Below are positions 1 through 9,239 of a DNA stretch of 64,000 bases, one piece after another. Where the stretch lies: NCBI GenBank assembly GCA_016788065.1, contig JAEUTI010000092.1, positions 1 through 64,000 on the forward strand. The letters run 5' to 3'. The first letter of the stretch is position 1. Every line of letters begins with the position of its first letter. This DNA is from Bacteroidia bacterium (GTDB lineage Bacteria; Bacteroidota; Bacteroidia; AKYH767-A; OLB10). The position numbers were made by a program, and so were the translations under genes. A model generated the notes under the pieces. It saw only the letters and a list, made by a program, of their open reading frames with translations, searched no databases and was not told where the DNA came from.

Positions 1-1044
1 CAGGTGATTGAAGCCATCTCTTCTGCTTTGCCAGATAAATTTACTTCCATTTTTTGAGAAGATAGCCGGGTGAAGGGGTTGAATATATTTATCATGCTTT
101 TCTTCAAAGAGTGTAGCTTCAAAATTACCTGTTGCTGCATCATAACGGTTAAATTTCAGATGATTTTGCTCGCGGTTCAGTATCACAACGTAAATCTTTT
201 TGTTATCTGGTGACCATGCTATGTTGGTGAGATATTGTTCCGCTGGTTCACCTGTCTTTAACCAGATGGTTTTTTCTGTTGTTACGTTGTAAATTCCAAT
301 GGTTACATGATGGCTCTTTCCGCCTGCCATAGGATATTTAACCATTTTTGCAGCTGCAGGTTTCTCATCTAGTTCATAGATTGGATAATCTGTTACCATG
401 GTTTGATCCATACGGTAAAAAGCAAGCTGTTCACCTGATGGAGACCAGAATGTTCCTTTATGAATTCCGAATTCTTCGCGGTGCACAATATGTCCGTTTA
501 CAATAGCTGCATCGGTATCATTGGTTACCTGAAAATTTCCGGATGGGGTAGCAATAAATAAGTTATTTTTCTTCGTATACGCTAATGCCGTTAGTTTGGA
601 GTTGTATTCTTTATTCTCAGCAGTTGCATCTTTTATATTTAAAAGTCTGACAATGGAATTTTCCTTTAAACGGTAAGCCAGCAGATAATCCTTATTTTCA
701 AATGTAAACTGCCCCGCATTGGTCCATGTAATAGTTGGGAATGCTTTAAGAGAATCTTCAATTTCTTTTTTCATTACAGCATTGAGTTGCTGCAAATCAA
801 TAACTTTAGATTCTTTACCGGAACCTGAAGTCATCATCAACTGATCGGTTCCATCCGACTTAACAACCCAGGAACAGTTACTGGTTCCGGGAATCCACTG
901 AAGTTGATCCAGTTTTGAAGGAGTAAATCCTTTTCTTGCACTTAAGACCACATCTTCCATGGTCATCATTTTATTTTGTGCAAATGAAAGGGAACCCGTG
1001 CAAAGCAATAGCGAGATGCAGCTGATAATAATTTTATTTTTCAT
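1..1044 (-). CDS. Dipeptidyl peptidase IV, S9 family (N-terminal part, cut by window edge)
   Basis: The first 348 codons of a gene that runs off the left edge; the reading frame is open throughout. The product starts with a signal peptide (MKNKIIISCISLLLC, then a cleavage region ending in FAQ). What follows resembles the eight-bladed N-terminal propeller of DPP IV: an HREEFGIHKGTFWSP block carries the paired Glu residues that in this family bind the substrate N-terminus, followed by LAFYRMDQTMVTDYP and a GGKSHHVTIGIYNV block. Members release X-Pro dipeptides from peptides in the periplasm or at the cell surface. The alpha/beta-hydrolase domain with the Ser-Asp-His triad must lie outside the window, so activity cannot be judged. 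A terminator separates it from the FKBP gene upstream, so it is probably transcribed on its own. Confidence 0.88.
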   Translation of the reverse strand, partial: MKNKIIISCISLLLCTGSLSFAQNKMMTMEDVVLSARKGFTPSKLDQLQWIPGTSNCSWVVKSDGTDQLMMTSGSGKESKVIDLQQLNAVMKKEIEDSLKAFPTITWTNAGQFTFENKDYLLAYRLKENSIVRLLNIKDATAENKEYNSKLTALAYTKKNNLFIATPSGNFQVTNDTDAAIVNGHIVHREEFGIHKGTFWSPSGEQLAFYRMDQTMVTDYPIYELDEKPAAAKMVKYPMAGGKSHHVTIGIYNVTTEKTIWLKTGEPAEQYLTNIAWSPDNKKIYVVILNREQNHLKFNRYDAATGNFEATLFEEKHDKYIQPLHPAIFSKNGSKFIWQSRRDGFNHL

Positions 1045-1077
1045 AGTCATAAATTGCATTTTTAATGGAAACGAAAA

Positions 1078-1097
1078 AGCCGGAGAAGACTCCGGCT
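1078..1097 (-). terminator. Rho-independent terminator after the FKBP gene
   Basis: Perfect 8-bp inverted repeat (AGCCGGAG / CTCCGGCT) with a 4-nt loop, followed on the minus strand by five T residues. It lies 22 bp past the FKBP stop codon and before the start of the dipeptidyl peptidase gene. Confidence 0.8.
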
Positions 1098-1119
1098 CAG
1101 ATATTTTTAGAATTTGAAA

Positions 1120-1818
1120 TTACTTTCCTTCGATGGAAATTAATTCAACATCAAAAATTAAAGTTTCATTTGGTCCGATATCACCACCAGCACCTCTTTC
1201 ACCATAGGCAAGATTTGATGGGATGAATAATTTCCACTTAGAACCTACAGGCATTAATTGCAATGCTTCAGTCCATCCGGGAATAACACCATTAACTGCG
1301 AAAGTTACTGGTTGACCACGATCAACAGAACTGTCGAATACTTTTCCATCAACCAATGTTCCGTGGTAGTGAGTAGTAACTTTATCTTCTGCTGTTGGTT
1401 TTGGACCGGTACCTTCTTTAATTACAGTATATTGCAATCCGCTAGGAAGTGTAACAACACCTGCTTTTTTAGAATTGTCGGCAAGGAATTTTTGTCCTTT
1501 TTCAATATTAGCAGCTTGTTTCTTTTGTTGAATTCCGGCAACATAACCTTGAATTACTGCTTGTGCAGCTTCAGGAGTCATAGCAGCTGGTTTGCCTTCG
1601 AATACCTCACGGATACCTCTTGCAAGTAAATCAACATCGATAGAATCGAGACCATCTTTTTGAAGATTTCTTCCGATGGTATTTCCAATTCCGTAGCTAA
1701 CAGAATCAACTACTGTTGCTATCTTTCCCTCACTGCTTTTAGATTTTTTCTGACCATCGCAGGAAGTGAAGGAGAACACTGTAAATGATGCGAACAGAAT
1801 AATTGCTGAATATTTCAT
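1120..1818 (-). CDS. FKBP-type peptidyl-prolyl cis-trans isomerase, lipoprotein
   Basis: 232 aa. The N-terminus is a lipoprotein signal with lipobox FTSC, giving acylated Cys at about residue 20. Residues about 38-115 form a helical FKBP_N dimerisation segment (SVSYGIGNTIGRNL, then an Ala/Gln-rich helix). Residues about 125-230 form the FKBP_C catalytic domain, with typical YTVIKEGTG, HYHGTLVDGKVFDSS, GVIPGWTEALQLMPVG and LAYGERGAGG blocks. The enzyme accelerates prolyl isomerisation during folding of exported proteins, and the lipid anchor places it at a membrane facing the periplasm. It corresponds to the FkpA/FklB/Mip group. It has its own promoter box and terminator, so it is probably monocistronic. 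Confidence 0.93.
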   Translation of the reverse strand: MKYSAIILFASFTVFSFTSCDGQKKSKSSEGKIATVVDSVSYGIGNTIGRNLQKDGLDSIDVDLLARGIREVFEGKPAAMTPEAAQAVIQGYVAGIQQKKQAANIEKGQKFLADNSKKAGVVTLPSGLQYTVIKEGTGPKPTAEDKVTTHYHGTLVDGKVFDSSVDRGQPVTFAVNGVIPGWTEALQLMPVGSKWKLFIPSNLAYGERGAGGDIGPNETLIFDVELISIEGK

Positions 1819-1843
1819 AGTTATTTTTTAGTAAAACCGGGTG

Positions 1844-1851
1844 CAAAGATA
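1844..1851 (-). promoter_or_regulatory. -7 promoter box (TATCTTTG) for the FKBP gene
   Basis: Matches the Bacteroidota -7 consensus TAnnTTTG on the minus strand, 25 bp before the ATG. No clear -33 TTTG was found at the usual distance. Confidence 0.6.
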
Positions 1852-1901
1852 ACCTTTTTAATGGGTTCTGAACAGCCTCCCCAAAATCCTTTTCATTTTC
1901 G

Positions 1902-1909
1902 TACCTTTG
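1902..1909 (+). promoter_or_regulatory. -7 promoter box (TACCTTTG) for the first sugar-dehydrogenase-like gene
   Basis: Exact TAnnTTTG match, about 87 bp before the ATG at 1997, implying a leader of about 80 nt. The -33 box is not obvious. Confidence 0.5.
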
Positions 1910-1996
1910 CATTCTAAGTCAATTGTTTGAAAAATAGATCATTATATTAACTTAACTGCCAGGTGGATATATAATGAGCCCTCTAAAATATATCTA

Positions 1997-4900
1997 ATGA
2001 ATTTTATTAAAGTATTGATTTGCAAAAAGATAGCCTTTTTCGCATTTGTAATCTGCATCTTTTGTCACGCAAAATCAGTTGCCCAGTTTCCGAATTTCAC
2101 CAATTCTGTTGTTTCAACGGGCTGGAATGAAGTTACGGGATTTGTTTGGGATAGCACGGGACAACAATATGTTTGGGAAAAAGGAGGAAAGGTTTGGGTC
2201 GTAGATACTTCCGGAAATAAACTGGCAACTCCTTTATTAGACATCACAGAAGAAGTTGGAAACTGGAGAGATCATGGATTAAATGGCTTTGCACTTGATC
2301 CGGATTTCAGGACCAATGGTTTTTTCTATCTGTTCTATACTGTAGATCGGCATCATTTGCTCAATTTTGGAACTCCGGCATACAATCCAACAGTAAATAC
2401 ATTTTTCCAGGCAACCATAGCCCGTGTAACTCGATATACTGCAGATCCGGCAACTAATTTCACAACTACAATACCCGGCAGCCGGTTTATACTTATTGGA
2501 GAAACTAAAAAGACCGGAATCCCCATTGTTTTTGAATCGCACAGTGGAGGTTCGTTAATTTTTGGTGCCGATAAAAGTTTATTTGTCTCAACAGGAGATG
2601 GCGGTAGTTACACCTTTGTTGATGGAGGATCAGGTAGCACATACTGGAGTCAGGCAATTAATGATTCCATTATCAGACCCAAAGAAAACGTGGGTGCATT
2701 CAGAGCACAAATGGTAGATTGTTTGAACGGAAAAATTTTGAGAATAAATCCTTTGAATGGGGATGGACTCGATTCAAATCCATATTACGATAATACAAAT
2801 CCACGAGCACCTAAGTCTAGGGTATGGGCACTTGGTTTCCGAAATCCATATCGTATGACCTTACGGCCGGAAACCGGAGAAGCAGATATTACAGCCGGAA
2901 ACCCCGGCACACTTTATATCGGTGATGTGGGTTGGGATAACTGGGAAGATCTGAATGTTTGTAGCGCACCCAAGCAAAATTTTGGATGGCCTTTGTATGA
3001 AGGTTTGACTCCGCAAATAGGATATACCAATTTGAACACACAAAACCAGGATGCTCCGAATCCTCTTTTCGGTACTTCTGGATGCACAAATGCTTTTTTC
3101 AGATTCAAAGATCTTTTGATTCAGGATACGGAAGATCCTTCTCCGGAGTTCAAAAATCCATGCGATACATCACAATTGATTCCTCAGGGAATAGAAGTGT
3201 TTACACACCGCAGACCAATAATTGATTGGAAACATGGTTTTCAGTCGCGGGCAGGTATATTTACCAATGGTGTTGCCGATGAAATTAATATTGACGATCC
3301 TTCATCACCCGTGCAGGGAACAATGTTCGGAGGGTATGCATCTATTGCAGGTGTGTGGTATACAGACAATCGTTTTCCGGTAATCTGGCAAAACACCTAT
3401 TTCCATGCTGACTATGTAGGTCAATGGATTCGGAATTTTGAAATTGATACGAATGATGTGCTTTCTCAGGTTAATGGATTTTGGGATAACAATGGAATTA
3501 TTGTTCACATGGCACTTAATCCGGTGAATGGATGCATTGCATATGCTAACTACCCTGGTGAAATAAAAGAAATTTGTTACACCGGTTTTGTAAATAACCT
3601 TCCTGTAGCAAAAATTGAAACCGATACTACGTATGGTGCAGGTCCGCTGCAAGTGCAATTTACAGGAAGCAATTCTTCCGATCCGGAAAATTTACCGCTG
3701 CAGTATGATTGGGATTTCGGAGATGGAAATTTTAGTACAGCACCTAATCCTGTTCATATTTACAACCCCGGAACTACATCTCCGATTTCATACTATGCCA
3801 AATTAACAGTTACTGATGATATCGGTCAAACAGATACCGATTCTGTTTTGATATCAGTAAACAATACTCCGCCACAGGTTTCCATCATCAGCTTTTCTGA
3901 TGGCGATTTGTACTCAATGAGCGGTAATACACAATTGCCTCTGGAAGCGGCTGTTACTGATGCAGAACATGGCCCATCTGAATTGTTTTACAGATGGACT
4001 ACTATTCTTCATCACAATGCACATTTGCATCCGGAATCCATCGACACGAATAAAGTGTCTACAACAACAATTTCTCCGGTTGGGTGCGAAGTAATGAATA
4101 CCTATTACTTCGAAATTAATTTGGTAGTTACCGATGCCGGTGGTTTATCTACTACAGTCAGTTCAAATTTATATGCCGCCTGCGATCCACCGGTAGCCAC
4201 ATTCACCGCAAGTGATTCTGTGATTTGTGCTGGTGAACAGATTCAGTTTGAAGATATCAGTACTAATTTTCCCGTATTATTAGAATGGGAATTCCCTGGT
4301 GGTACTCCGGCATTTTCAAACTCTTCTTCACCCTTGGTTCAATATAACGCTCCGGGCATATACGATGTAAAGTTGATTGCATCCAGTTTCCGTGGATCAG
4401 ATACAATCGTGCTTCCGGGATATATTAAAGTCGGAGCTTTTCCTATTGTAAATCTCGGCGCTGATACTTCTGTTTGTGGTGGTATTACATTGAATGCTTT
4501 CAATTCAAATGCAACCTATTTGTGGAATGATTTGTCGACTGATTCTGCGTTGACAATTACTAGCAGCGGAAATTATTCGGTTTTGGTTACTTCACCTGAA
4601 GGGTGCGCATCAACAGATAGTGTTGACATTGTAATTCTTACTTTTCCGGTTGTCGACCTGGGACCCGATATCACAGCCTGTGATACTTCAGTAATATTGG
4701 ATGCCGGTTTATCCGGAACTTCCTGGTTGTGGAATACCAGTGAAGTTACTTCTTCCATACAGGTAAATTCAAGCGGATTGTATACGGTAACTGTTTCGGC
4801 AGCATCAGGATGCCAGGCAACTGATTCAATTACTGTAATACTTAATAACCCACCAGTTTTTAGTTTGGGAACAGATACACTGATTTGTGATTCTGTTTAT

Positions 4901-5770
4901 GTTTTAAATGGCCCTACAGGTGATTTCGGTTATCTTTGGCAGGATGGAAGTAATGCTTCATCATTGAATGTTTTCTCATCCGGAATTTATGTTTTGAATA
5001 TTACAGATACCATCACCGGATGTCAGGCATCTGATTCTATTTTAGTGCAATTAGGTACTATTCCATTTTTTGAATTGGGACCCTCTGTTTTATCATGTGA
5101 TTCAGTTTACATATTAGATCCGGGCATTACATTGGGTACTTTCTTGTGGAGCGATGGTTCATCAAATTCAACAGTCGCTGTAACAAATTCAGGTTGGTAT
5201 TCATTAACGGTAACTTCATTGCAAGGTTGTGATTACACCGATTCTGTTGAAGTAACAATTCCTGTTTTGCAAGCGGTAACTTTTAACCCTTCCTTCAATG
5301 ATACAATTTGCATCAATCAACCTCCATTTCTTCTCACAGGCGGATCACCAGCAGGTGGCACTTATCTGGTAAATGGCATTGTTACCACAGTATTAGCTCC
5401 GGCAAATTTAGGACAAGGCCTTCATTATGTTGCTTATACTTATCTTCATCCACAGGGATGCAGGGATACGGTGGAATTTACATTGCAAATTGAAACTTGC
5501 ACTGGTATTTTTGAATCAGAATATGATGGCTCCGGAATAACTGTTTACCCAAATCCTTCATCGGGAATTTTTCATCTCCTGTTTGATCAATTCTTTGAAG
5601 AAGATTATGTTGATTTAAAAGTATTCAACTTGTTGGGGCAAGAGGTTTATTCTGAAAAACAGATTAAAGCCATTTCTCAAGATCTGGATCTGAAACATCT
5701 GGCACCCGGAAGTTATCAACTGCGTGTTAATAACTTTGGGAGTAAACGAATAGTAATTTTACAGCAGTAG
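1997..5770 (+). CDS. PQQ-dependent sugar dehydrogenase-like protein with PKD and tandem repeats, T9SS cargo
   Basis: 1257 aa. A signal peptide ends near VAQF at residue 30. Residues about 35-530 look like a glucose/sorbosone dehydrogenase (GSDH) six-bladed propeller: SHSGGSLIF carries the expected catalytic His, VWALGFRNPYRM matches the Arg-Asn pair, and IGDVGWDNWED is typical. A PKD domain follows (WDFGDGNFS, about 540-625), then a DAEHG/HLHPES block, a second PKD-like domain, and four tandem repeats of about 68 aa (820-1095). Each repeat has LGxD..C.....LW....S...GC...DS. The C-terminus (FESEYDGS...VYPNPSSG...) is a T9SS type A sorting domain. The expected role is PQQ-dependent sugar or aldose oxidation at the cell surface, but substrate and cofactor use are inferred. 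It is followed by a paralogue at 5901. Confidence 0.85.
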   Translation: MNFIKVLICKKIAFFAFVICIFCHAKSVAQFPNFTNSVVSTGWNEVTGFVWDSTGQQYVWEKGGKVWVVDTSGNKLATPLLDITEEVGNWRDHGLNGFALDPDFRTNGFFYLFYTVDRHHLLNFGTPAYNPTVNTFFQATIARVTRYTADPATNFTTTIPGSRFILIGETKKTGIPIVFESHSGGSLIFGADKSLFVSTGDGGSYTFVDGGSGSTYWSQAINDSIIRPKENVGAFRAQMVDCLNGKILRINPLNGDGLDSNPYYDNTNPRAPKSRVWALGFRNPYRMTLRPETGEADITAGNPGTLYIGDVGWDNWEDLNVCSAPKQNFGWPLYEGLTPQIGYTNLNTQNQDAPNPLFGTSGCTNAFFRFKDLLIQDTEDPSPEFKNPCDTSQLIPQGIEVFTHRRPIIDWKHGFQSRAGIFTNGVADEINIDDPSSPVQGTMFGGYASIAGVWYTDNRFPVIWQNTYFHADYVGQWIRNFEIDTNDVLSQVNGFWDNNGIIVHMALNPVNGCIAYANYPGEIKEICYTGFVNNLPVAKIETDTTYGAGPLQVQFTGSNSSDPENLPLQYDWDFGDGNFSTAPNPVHIYNPGTTSPISYYAKLTVTDDIGQTDTDSVLISVNNTPPQVSIISFSDGDLYSMSGNTQLPLEAAVTDAEHGPSELFYRWTTILHHNAHLHPESIDTNKVSTTTISPVGCEVMNTYYFEINLVVTDAGGLSTTVSSNLYAACDPPVATFTASDSVICAGEQIQFEDISTNFPVLLEWEFPGGTPAFSNSSSPLVQYNAPGIYDVKLIASSFRGSDTIVLPGYIKVGAFPIVNLGADTSVCGGITLNAFNSNATYLWNDLSTDSALTITSSGNYSVLVTSPEGCASTDSVDIVILTFPVVDLGPDITACDTSVILDAGLSGTSWLWNTSEVTSSIQVNSSGLYTVTVSAASGCQATDSITVILNNPPVFSLGTDTLICDSVYVLNGPTGDFGYLWQDGSNASSLNVFSSGIYVLNITDTITGCQASDSILVQLGTIPFFELGPSVLSCDSVYILDPGITLGTFLWSDGSSNSTVAVTNSGWYSLTVTSLQGCDYTDSVEVTIPVLQAVTFNPSFNDTICINQPPFLLTGGSPAGGTYLVNGIVTTVLAPANLGQGLHYVAYTYLHPQGCRDTVEFTLQIETCTGIFESEYDGSGITVYPNPSSGIFHLLFDQFFEEDYVDLKVFNLLGQEVYSEKQIKAISQDLDLKHLAPGSYQLRVNNFGSKRIVILQQ

Positions 5771-5852
5771 TTTTTACCAAAATGGCGTTCACTATAGAAA
5801 ATGTGCTATTCACCATTAAAAGGTTACTGTTTGCCAAATAATAAACATCCTT

Positions 5853-5886
5853 AAATGGGGACTGATTACTTTTCAGTTTCCCATTT
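5853..5886. repeat. Imperfect hairpin between the two paralogues
   Basis: AAATGGG and ACTGA pair with TCAGT and CCCATTT around a 7-nt loop, with a small bulge. There is no T tract after it. It sits just before the start of the second dehydrogenase-like gene, so it could be a weak terminator or a leader structure. Confidence 0.3.
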
Positions 5887-5900
5887 CTTCAACTCAATTC

Positions 5901-8900
5901 ATGTATCAGAATATTAGTTCTCTTCGCATATCCAATATGCGTTTCTTGTCATTTAAATGGTGTTTGTATGCATTCTTTTCAGCACTGATTTTTAACGGTT
6001 CAATTTCTTCGGCAGTAGCAGCTCCCTCTTCGGTACCTCCGCTTTTTGTGGATGCTTTGGTAAGCAATGGATGGAGTGAAGTCGTGGGATTTCGATTCGA
6101 TAATCAGGGGCGCATGTTTGTTGCTGAGAAATTGGGGCGGGTATGGTTGGTAGATTCTTCAGGAGTTAAACAACCGGTTCCATTAATCGATATTAATGAT
6201 GAAGTAGGAAACTGGCGTGATCATGGATTAAATATGATAGCGCTTGATCCAAACTTTGCTAATAATGGTTTTATATACTTGTATTATACTGTCGACAGAC
6301 ATCATCTTATAAATTTTGGAACGCCTGCTTACAACATAGCAGTCAATGAATATTTTCAGGCTACAATTGCCAGGGTTACCAGATATCAATTAGACAGTGC
6401 GACCAATTTTACTTCATTAGTTCCAAACAGTCGCTTTATTCTTGTTGGCGATAACAAAAAGAACGGTATTCCGGTATTGCATGAATCGCATACCGGTGGT
6501 GCAATTTTCTTTGCTACCGATGGTACTTTGATTGTTACAACAGGCGATGGAGCAAGTTATAATTTTGTAGATGGGGGAGGTGGAGCAACTTACTGGAGTC
6601 AGGCATTAAATGACAGCATTATACGACCTGAAGAAAATGTTGGTTCTTTTCGTTCACAGATGGTGAATTCACTGAATGGAAAAATATTAAGAATTGATCC
6701 AGCAACCGGAGAAGGATTGAATACGAATCCGTTTTTTATTCCATCTGATCCTTTTGCTCCGGCATCCAAAGTATGGGCATTGGGATTGCGGAATCCTTTT
6801 CGTGCTGTATTGAAACCGGGTACGGGTAATGCCGATCCTACAGCTGGAGAACCCGGCACAATTTATTTGGGGGATGTGGGTTGGGATAATTGGGAAGACA
6901 TGAATGTATGTACCGGTCCCGGACAGAATTTTGGATGGCCATTATTTGAAGGATTGACTCCACAGCCCGGCTACATGAATCTTACTACAGAAAACAAGGA
7001 TGTGCCAAATCCGCTGTATCAAACCGGTGGATGTACTCAGCAATTTTTAAGATTCAAAGATCTGCTGAAACAAGAGTCTTTATTGCCATTGACCTTCTTA
7101 AATCCATGTAGTTCATCGGATACTATTCCGGATTCAATTCCAGTCTTTATGCATCGCCGGCCGGTTCTCGACTGGAAGCACGGGAATCAGTCACGTACCG
7201 GTATTTTTGTGAATGACACAGCCGCAACTATTAATATTAATGCTCCGGGTTCCCCGGTTATTGGTCCCAGTTTTGGAGGGTATGCTTCTACAGCAGGATT
7301 CTGGTACACCGGAAATAAATTCCCACTCGAATTTCAGAATACTTATTTCCATGGTGATTATGTTGGTCAGTGGATTCAGAATTTTAAATTTGATGCCAAC
7401 GATAAACCTTTGGAAGTAATTGATTTTGCAGCTCTGGTGGGACCTTGTGTTTTTATAACGGAGAATGTTGCTGACGGTGGTATTTACTATGTAAGTTATC
7501 CCGATCAAATTAAAAAAATTATTTATACCGGAGTAGTAAATAATATTCCAACTGCTCATGCTACTCAGAATGTCACATTTGGTCCGGGACCACTTGCAGT
7601 TGATTTTACAGGAAGCACCAGTACTGATCCTGAAAATCAACCATTACTTTATAGCTGGAATTTCGGTGATGGAAATTTCAGCACTGATGCCGACCCGACA
7701 CATCTCTTTTCAGCACCAGTAGGTGTTCCAACCACATACACTGTAATACTCACTGTTACTGATGATGGTGGCAACATTTCTAAAGATTCACTTCATGTTT
7801 ATGTTAATAATACACCTCCGCAAATAACAATCACAAGTTTTAGTAATGGTGATTTATACTCGATGAATGGATTTACTAATTTACCATTAGAAGCAGCAGT
7901 TACTGATGCAGAACATGGACAGGATAGTTTATTCTATAGGTGGCGTACTATCTTTCATCATAACCAGCATTTGCATCCCGAGTCGGTTGACACAAATAAA
8001 GTAACAAGTACTGTGATCTCGCCTGCCGGCTGCACTGAAACCTACTATTATGAAATTGAGCTTACAGTAACCGATATTAAAGGACTTTCTTCAACAGTGA
8101 GTTCCAATATTTTCCCTGCTTGTGATCCACCTAATGCTGCATTTACCGCATCAGCAACCAATGTATGCTCGGGTCAGTCTGTTCAGTTTACAGATGTGAG
8201 TACGAATTTTGCTATTCAGTGGGAATGGTTGTTTCCAGGAGGAAATCCTTCAAGTTCAACTTTGCAGAATCCAGTAGTAACTTATAACAGCACTGGTCCA
8301 CGAAAAGTAACGCTAATTGCATCCAGTTTCCGCGGAAGTGATACTTTAATTATTCCTGCATACATTACTGTGAATCCCAATCCGGTTTTGACTGTATCAA
8401 GTTCTAATGGTACAAATTCATTTTGTGCTGCCACGCCTTATTCCTTAGAAGCAGTTTACTCAGGTTCTGTATCGCAATGGGAATGGACACGCAATGCAGT
8501 TCCGATCAATGGCTCTAATAGTCCAGTTTTGAATGTTACTAAATCAGGTAATTACAAAGTAAATGTAATTGATGCAAATGGTTGCTATGGTATATCTCCG
8601 AAATTTGCTGTTGTTAAAAATCCATTACCATCGGCTAATGTTACGGCTTCCGGTCCTCTTCAATTTTGTCCGGGTGATAGTGTAACACTCACGGTGAACA
8701 CCCAACCTGGTAATACCTATCAATGGAAAAAATTTGCCAATGTTATTTCCGGCGCGACAAGTAATAGTTATGTTGCTAAAACAAATGGCCAATATAAAGT
8801 AGTTGTAACCAGCCCATTCGGATGTTTGAACTCTTCCCCTAAATTCACTGTCTCCGTTTCTTGTCCCGAACAAATTACCGATGAACGATTTACAAAAAAG

Positions 8901-9155
8901 AACAACATCCGGTTGTTTCCAAATCCTGCTTCAGACTTTCTAAATGTTGAATTTGATGGAATTATTAATGAGGAAATTGAGATTTCTATATCAGACGTTG
9001 CAGGGATAAACAGAGGTCAGATCATTGAAAAAATCTTTGAAACAGGCAGGCAGGGAATTGATTTAGATGTTTCGTTTTTGAATTCAGGGATTTACACCAT
9101 TTCGGTGCGGATTGGCAATGTTGTTGATATTCAAAGGTTTGCTATAATAAAATAG
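5901..9155 (+). CDS. Second PQQ-dependent sugar dehydrogenase-like T9SS cargo protein (paralogue)
   Basis: 1084 aa from the first ATG. An ATG at 5937 (MRFLSFKW) gives a more normal signal peptide and may be the real start. The GSDH propeller closely parallels the preceding gene: SHTGGAIFF with the catalytic His position, VWALGLRNPFRA, LGDVGWDNWED and WKHGNQSRTGIFV. A PKD domain (WNFGDGNFS), the DAEHG/HLHPES block and a second PKD-like domain (WEWLFPGG) follow in the same order. The tail differs from its neighbour: two Ig-like repeats replace the four-repeat array, each with C....SL or C.GDSVTL, then W, then GCYG or GCLN. The end is a T9SS type A sorting domain (LFPNPASDFLNVEF). The pair looks like an old tandem duplication with divergent repeat regions. 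Surface sugar oxidation is inferred. Confidence 0.85.
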   Translation: MYQNISSLRISNMRFLSFKWCLYAFFSALIFNGSISSAVAAPSSVPPLFVDALVSNGWSEVVGFRFDNQGRMFVAEKLGRVWLVDSSGVKQPVPLIDINDEVGNWRDHGLNMIALDPNFANNGFIYLYYTVDRHHLINFGTPAYNIAVNEYFQATIARVTRYQLDSATNFTSLVPNSRFILVGDNKKNGIPVLHESHTGGAIFFATDGTLIVTTGDGASYNFVDGGGGATYWSQALNDSIIRPEENVGSFRSQMVNSLNGKILRIDPATGEGLNTNPFFIPSDPFAPASKVWALGLRNPFRAVLKPGTGNADPTAGEPGTIYLGDVGWDNWEDMNVCTGPGQNFGWPLFEGLTPQPGYMNLTTENKDVPNPLYQTGGCTQQFLRFKDLLKQESLLPLTFLNPCSSSDTIPDSIPVFMHRRPVLDWKHGNQSRTGIFVNDTAATININAPGSPVIGPSFGGYASTAGFWYTGNKFPLEFQNTYFHGDYVGQWIQNFKFDANDKPLEVIDFAALVGPCVFITENVADGGIYYVSYPDQIKKIIYTGVVNNIPTAHATQNVTFGPGPLAVDFTGSTSTDPENQPLLYSWNFGDGNFSTDADPTHLFSAPVGVPTTYTVILTVTDDGGNISKDSLHVYVNNTPPQITITSFSNGDLYSMNGFTNLPLEAAVTDAEHGQDSLFYRWRTIFHHNQHLHPESVDTNKVTSTVISPAGCTETYYYEIELTVTDIKGLSSTVSSNIFPACDPPNAAFTASATNVCSGQSVQFTDVSTNFAIQWEWLFPGGNPSSSTLQNPVVTYNSTGPRKVTLIASSFRGSDTLIIPAYITVNPNPVLTVSSSNGTNSFCAATPYSLEAVYSGSVSQWEWTRNAVPINGSNSPVLNVTKSGNYKVNVIDANGCYGISPKFAVVKNPLPSANVTASGPLQFCPGDSVTLTVNTQPGNTYQWKKFANVISGATSNSYVAKTNGQYKVVVTSPFGCLNSSPKFTVSVSCPEQITDERFTKKNNIRLFPNPASDFLNVEFDGIINEEIEISISDVAGINRGQIIEKIFETGRQGIDLDVSFLNSGIYTISVRIGNVVDIQRFAIIK

Positions 9156-9213
9156 TAGTTTGTCCATTATTTAGGCCCGATTTTGAAAACTCAAATGGGG
9201 AAGTATGTTTTTT

Positions 9214-9221
9214 TATCTTTG
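9214..9221 (+). promoter_or_regulatory. -7 promoter box (TATCTTTG) for the polymerase-like gene
   Basis: TAnnTTTG match ending 18 bp before the ATG at 9240. No convincing -33 box at the usual spacing. Confidence 0.5.
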
Positions 9222-9239
9222 AGACATTAATATCTACTG

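Noticed and set aside
4440-5280. The four tandem repeats as a CRISPR-like or mobile repeat array
   Set aside because: They are protein-level repeats of about 68 aa in one frame with diverged DNA, part of a T9SS stalk.
7191-7640. A 149-codon frame on the minus strand inside the second dehydrogenase-like gene
   Set aside because: It is a shadow of the plus-strand gene, with no motif and no promoter.
1997-9155. Tandem sugar-dehydrogenase-like genes as an assembly duplication
   Set aside because: The nucleotide sequences differ throughout and the C-terminal repeat regions are different, so they are genuine paralogues.
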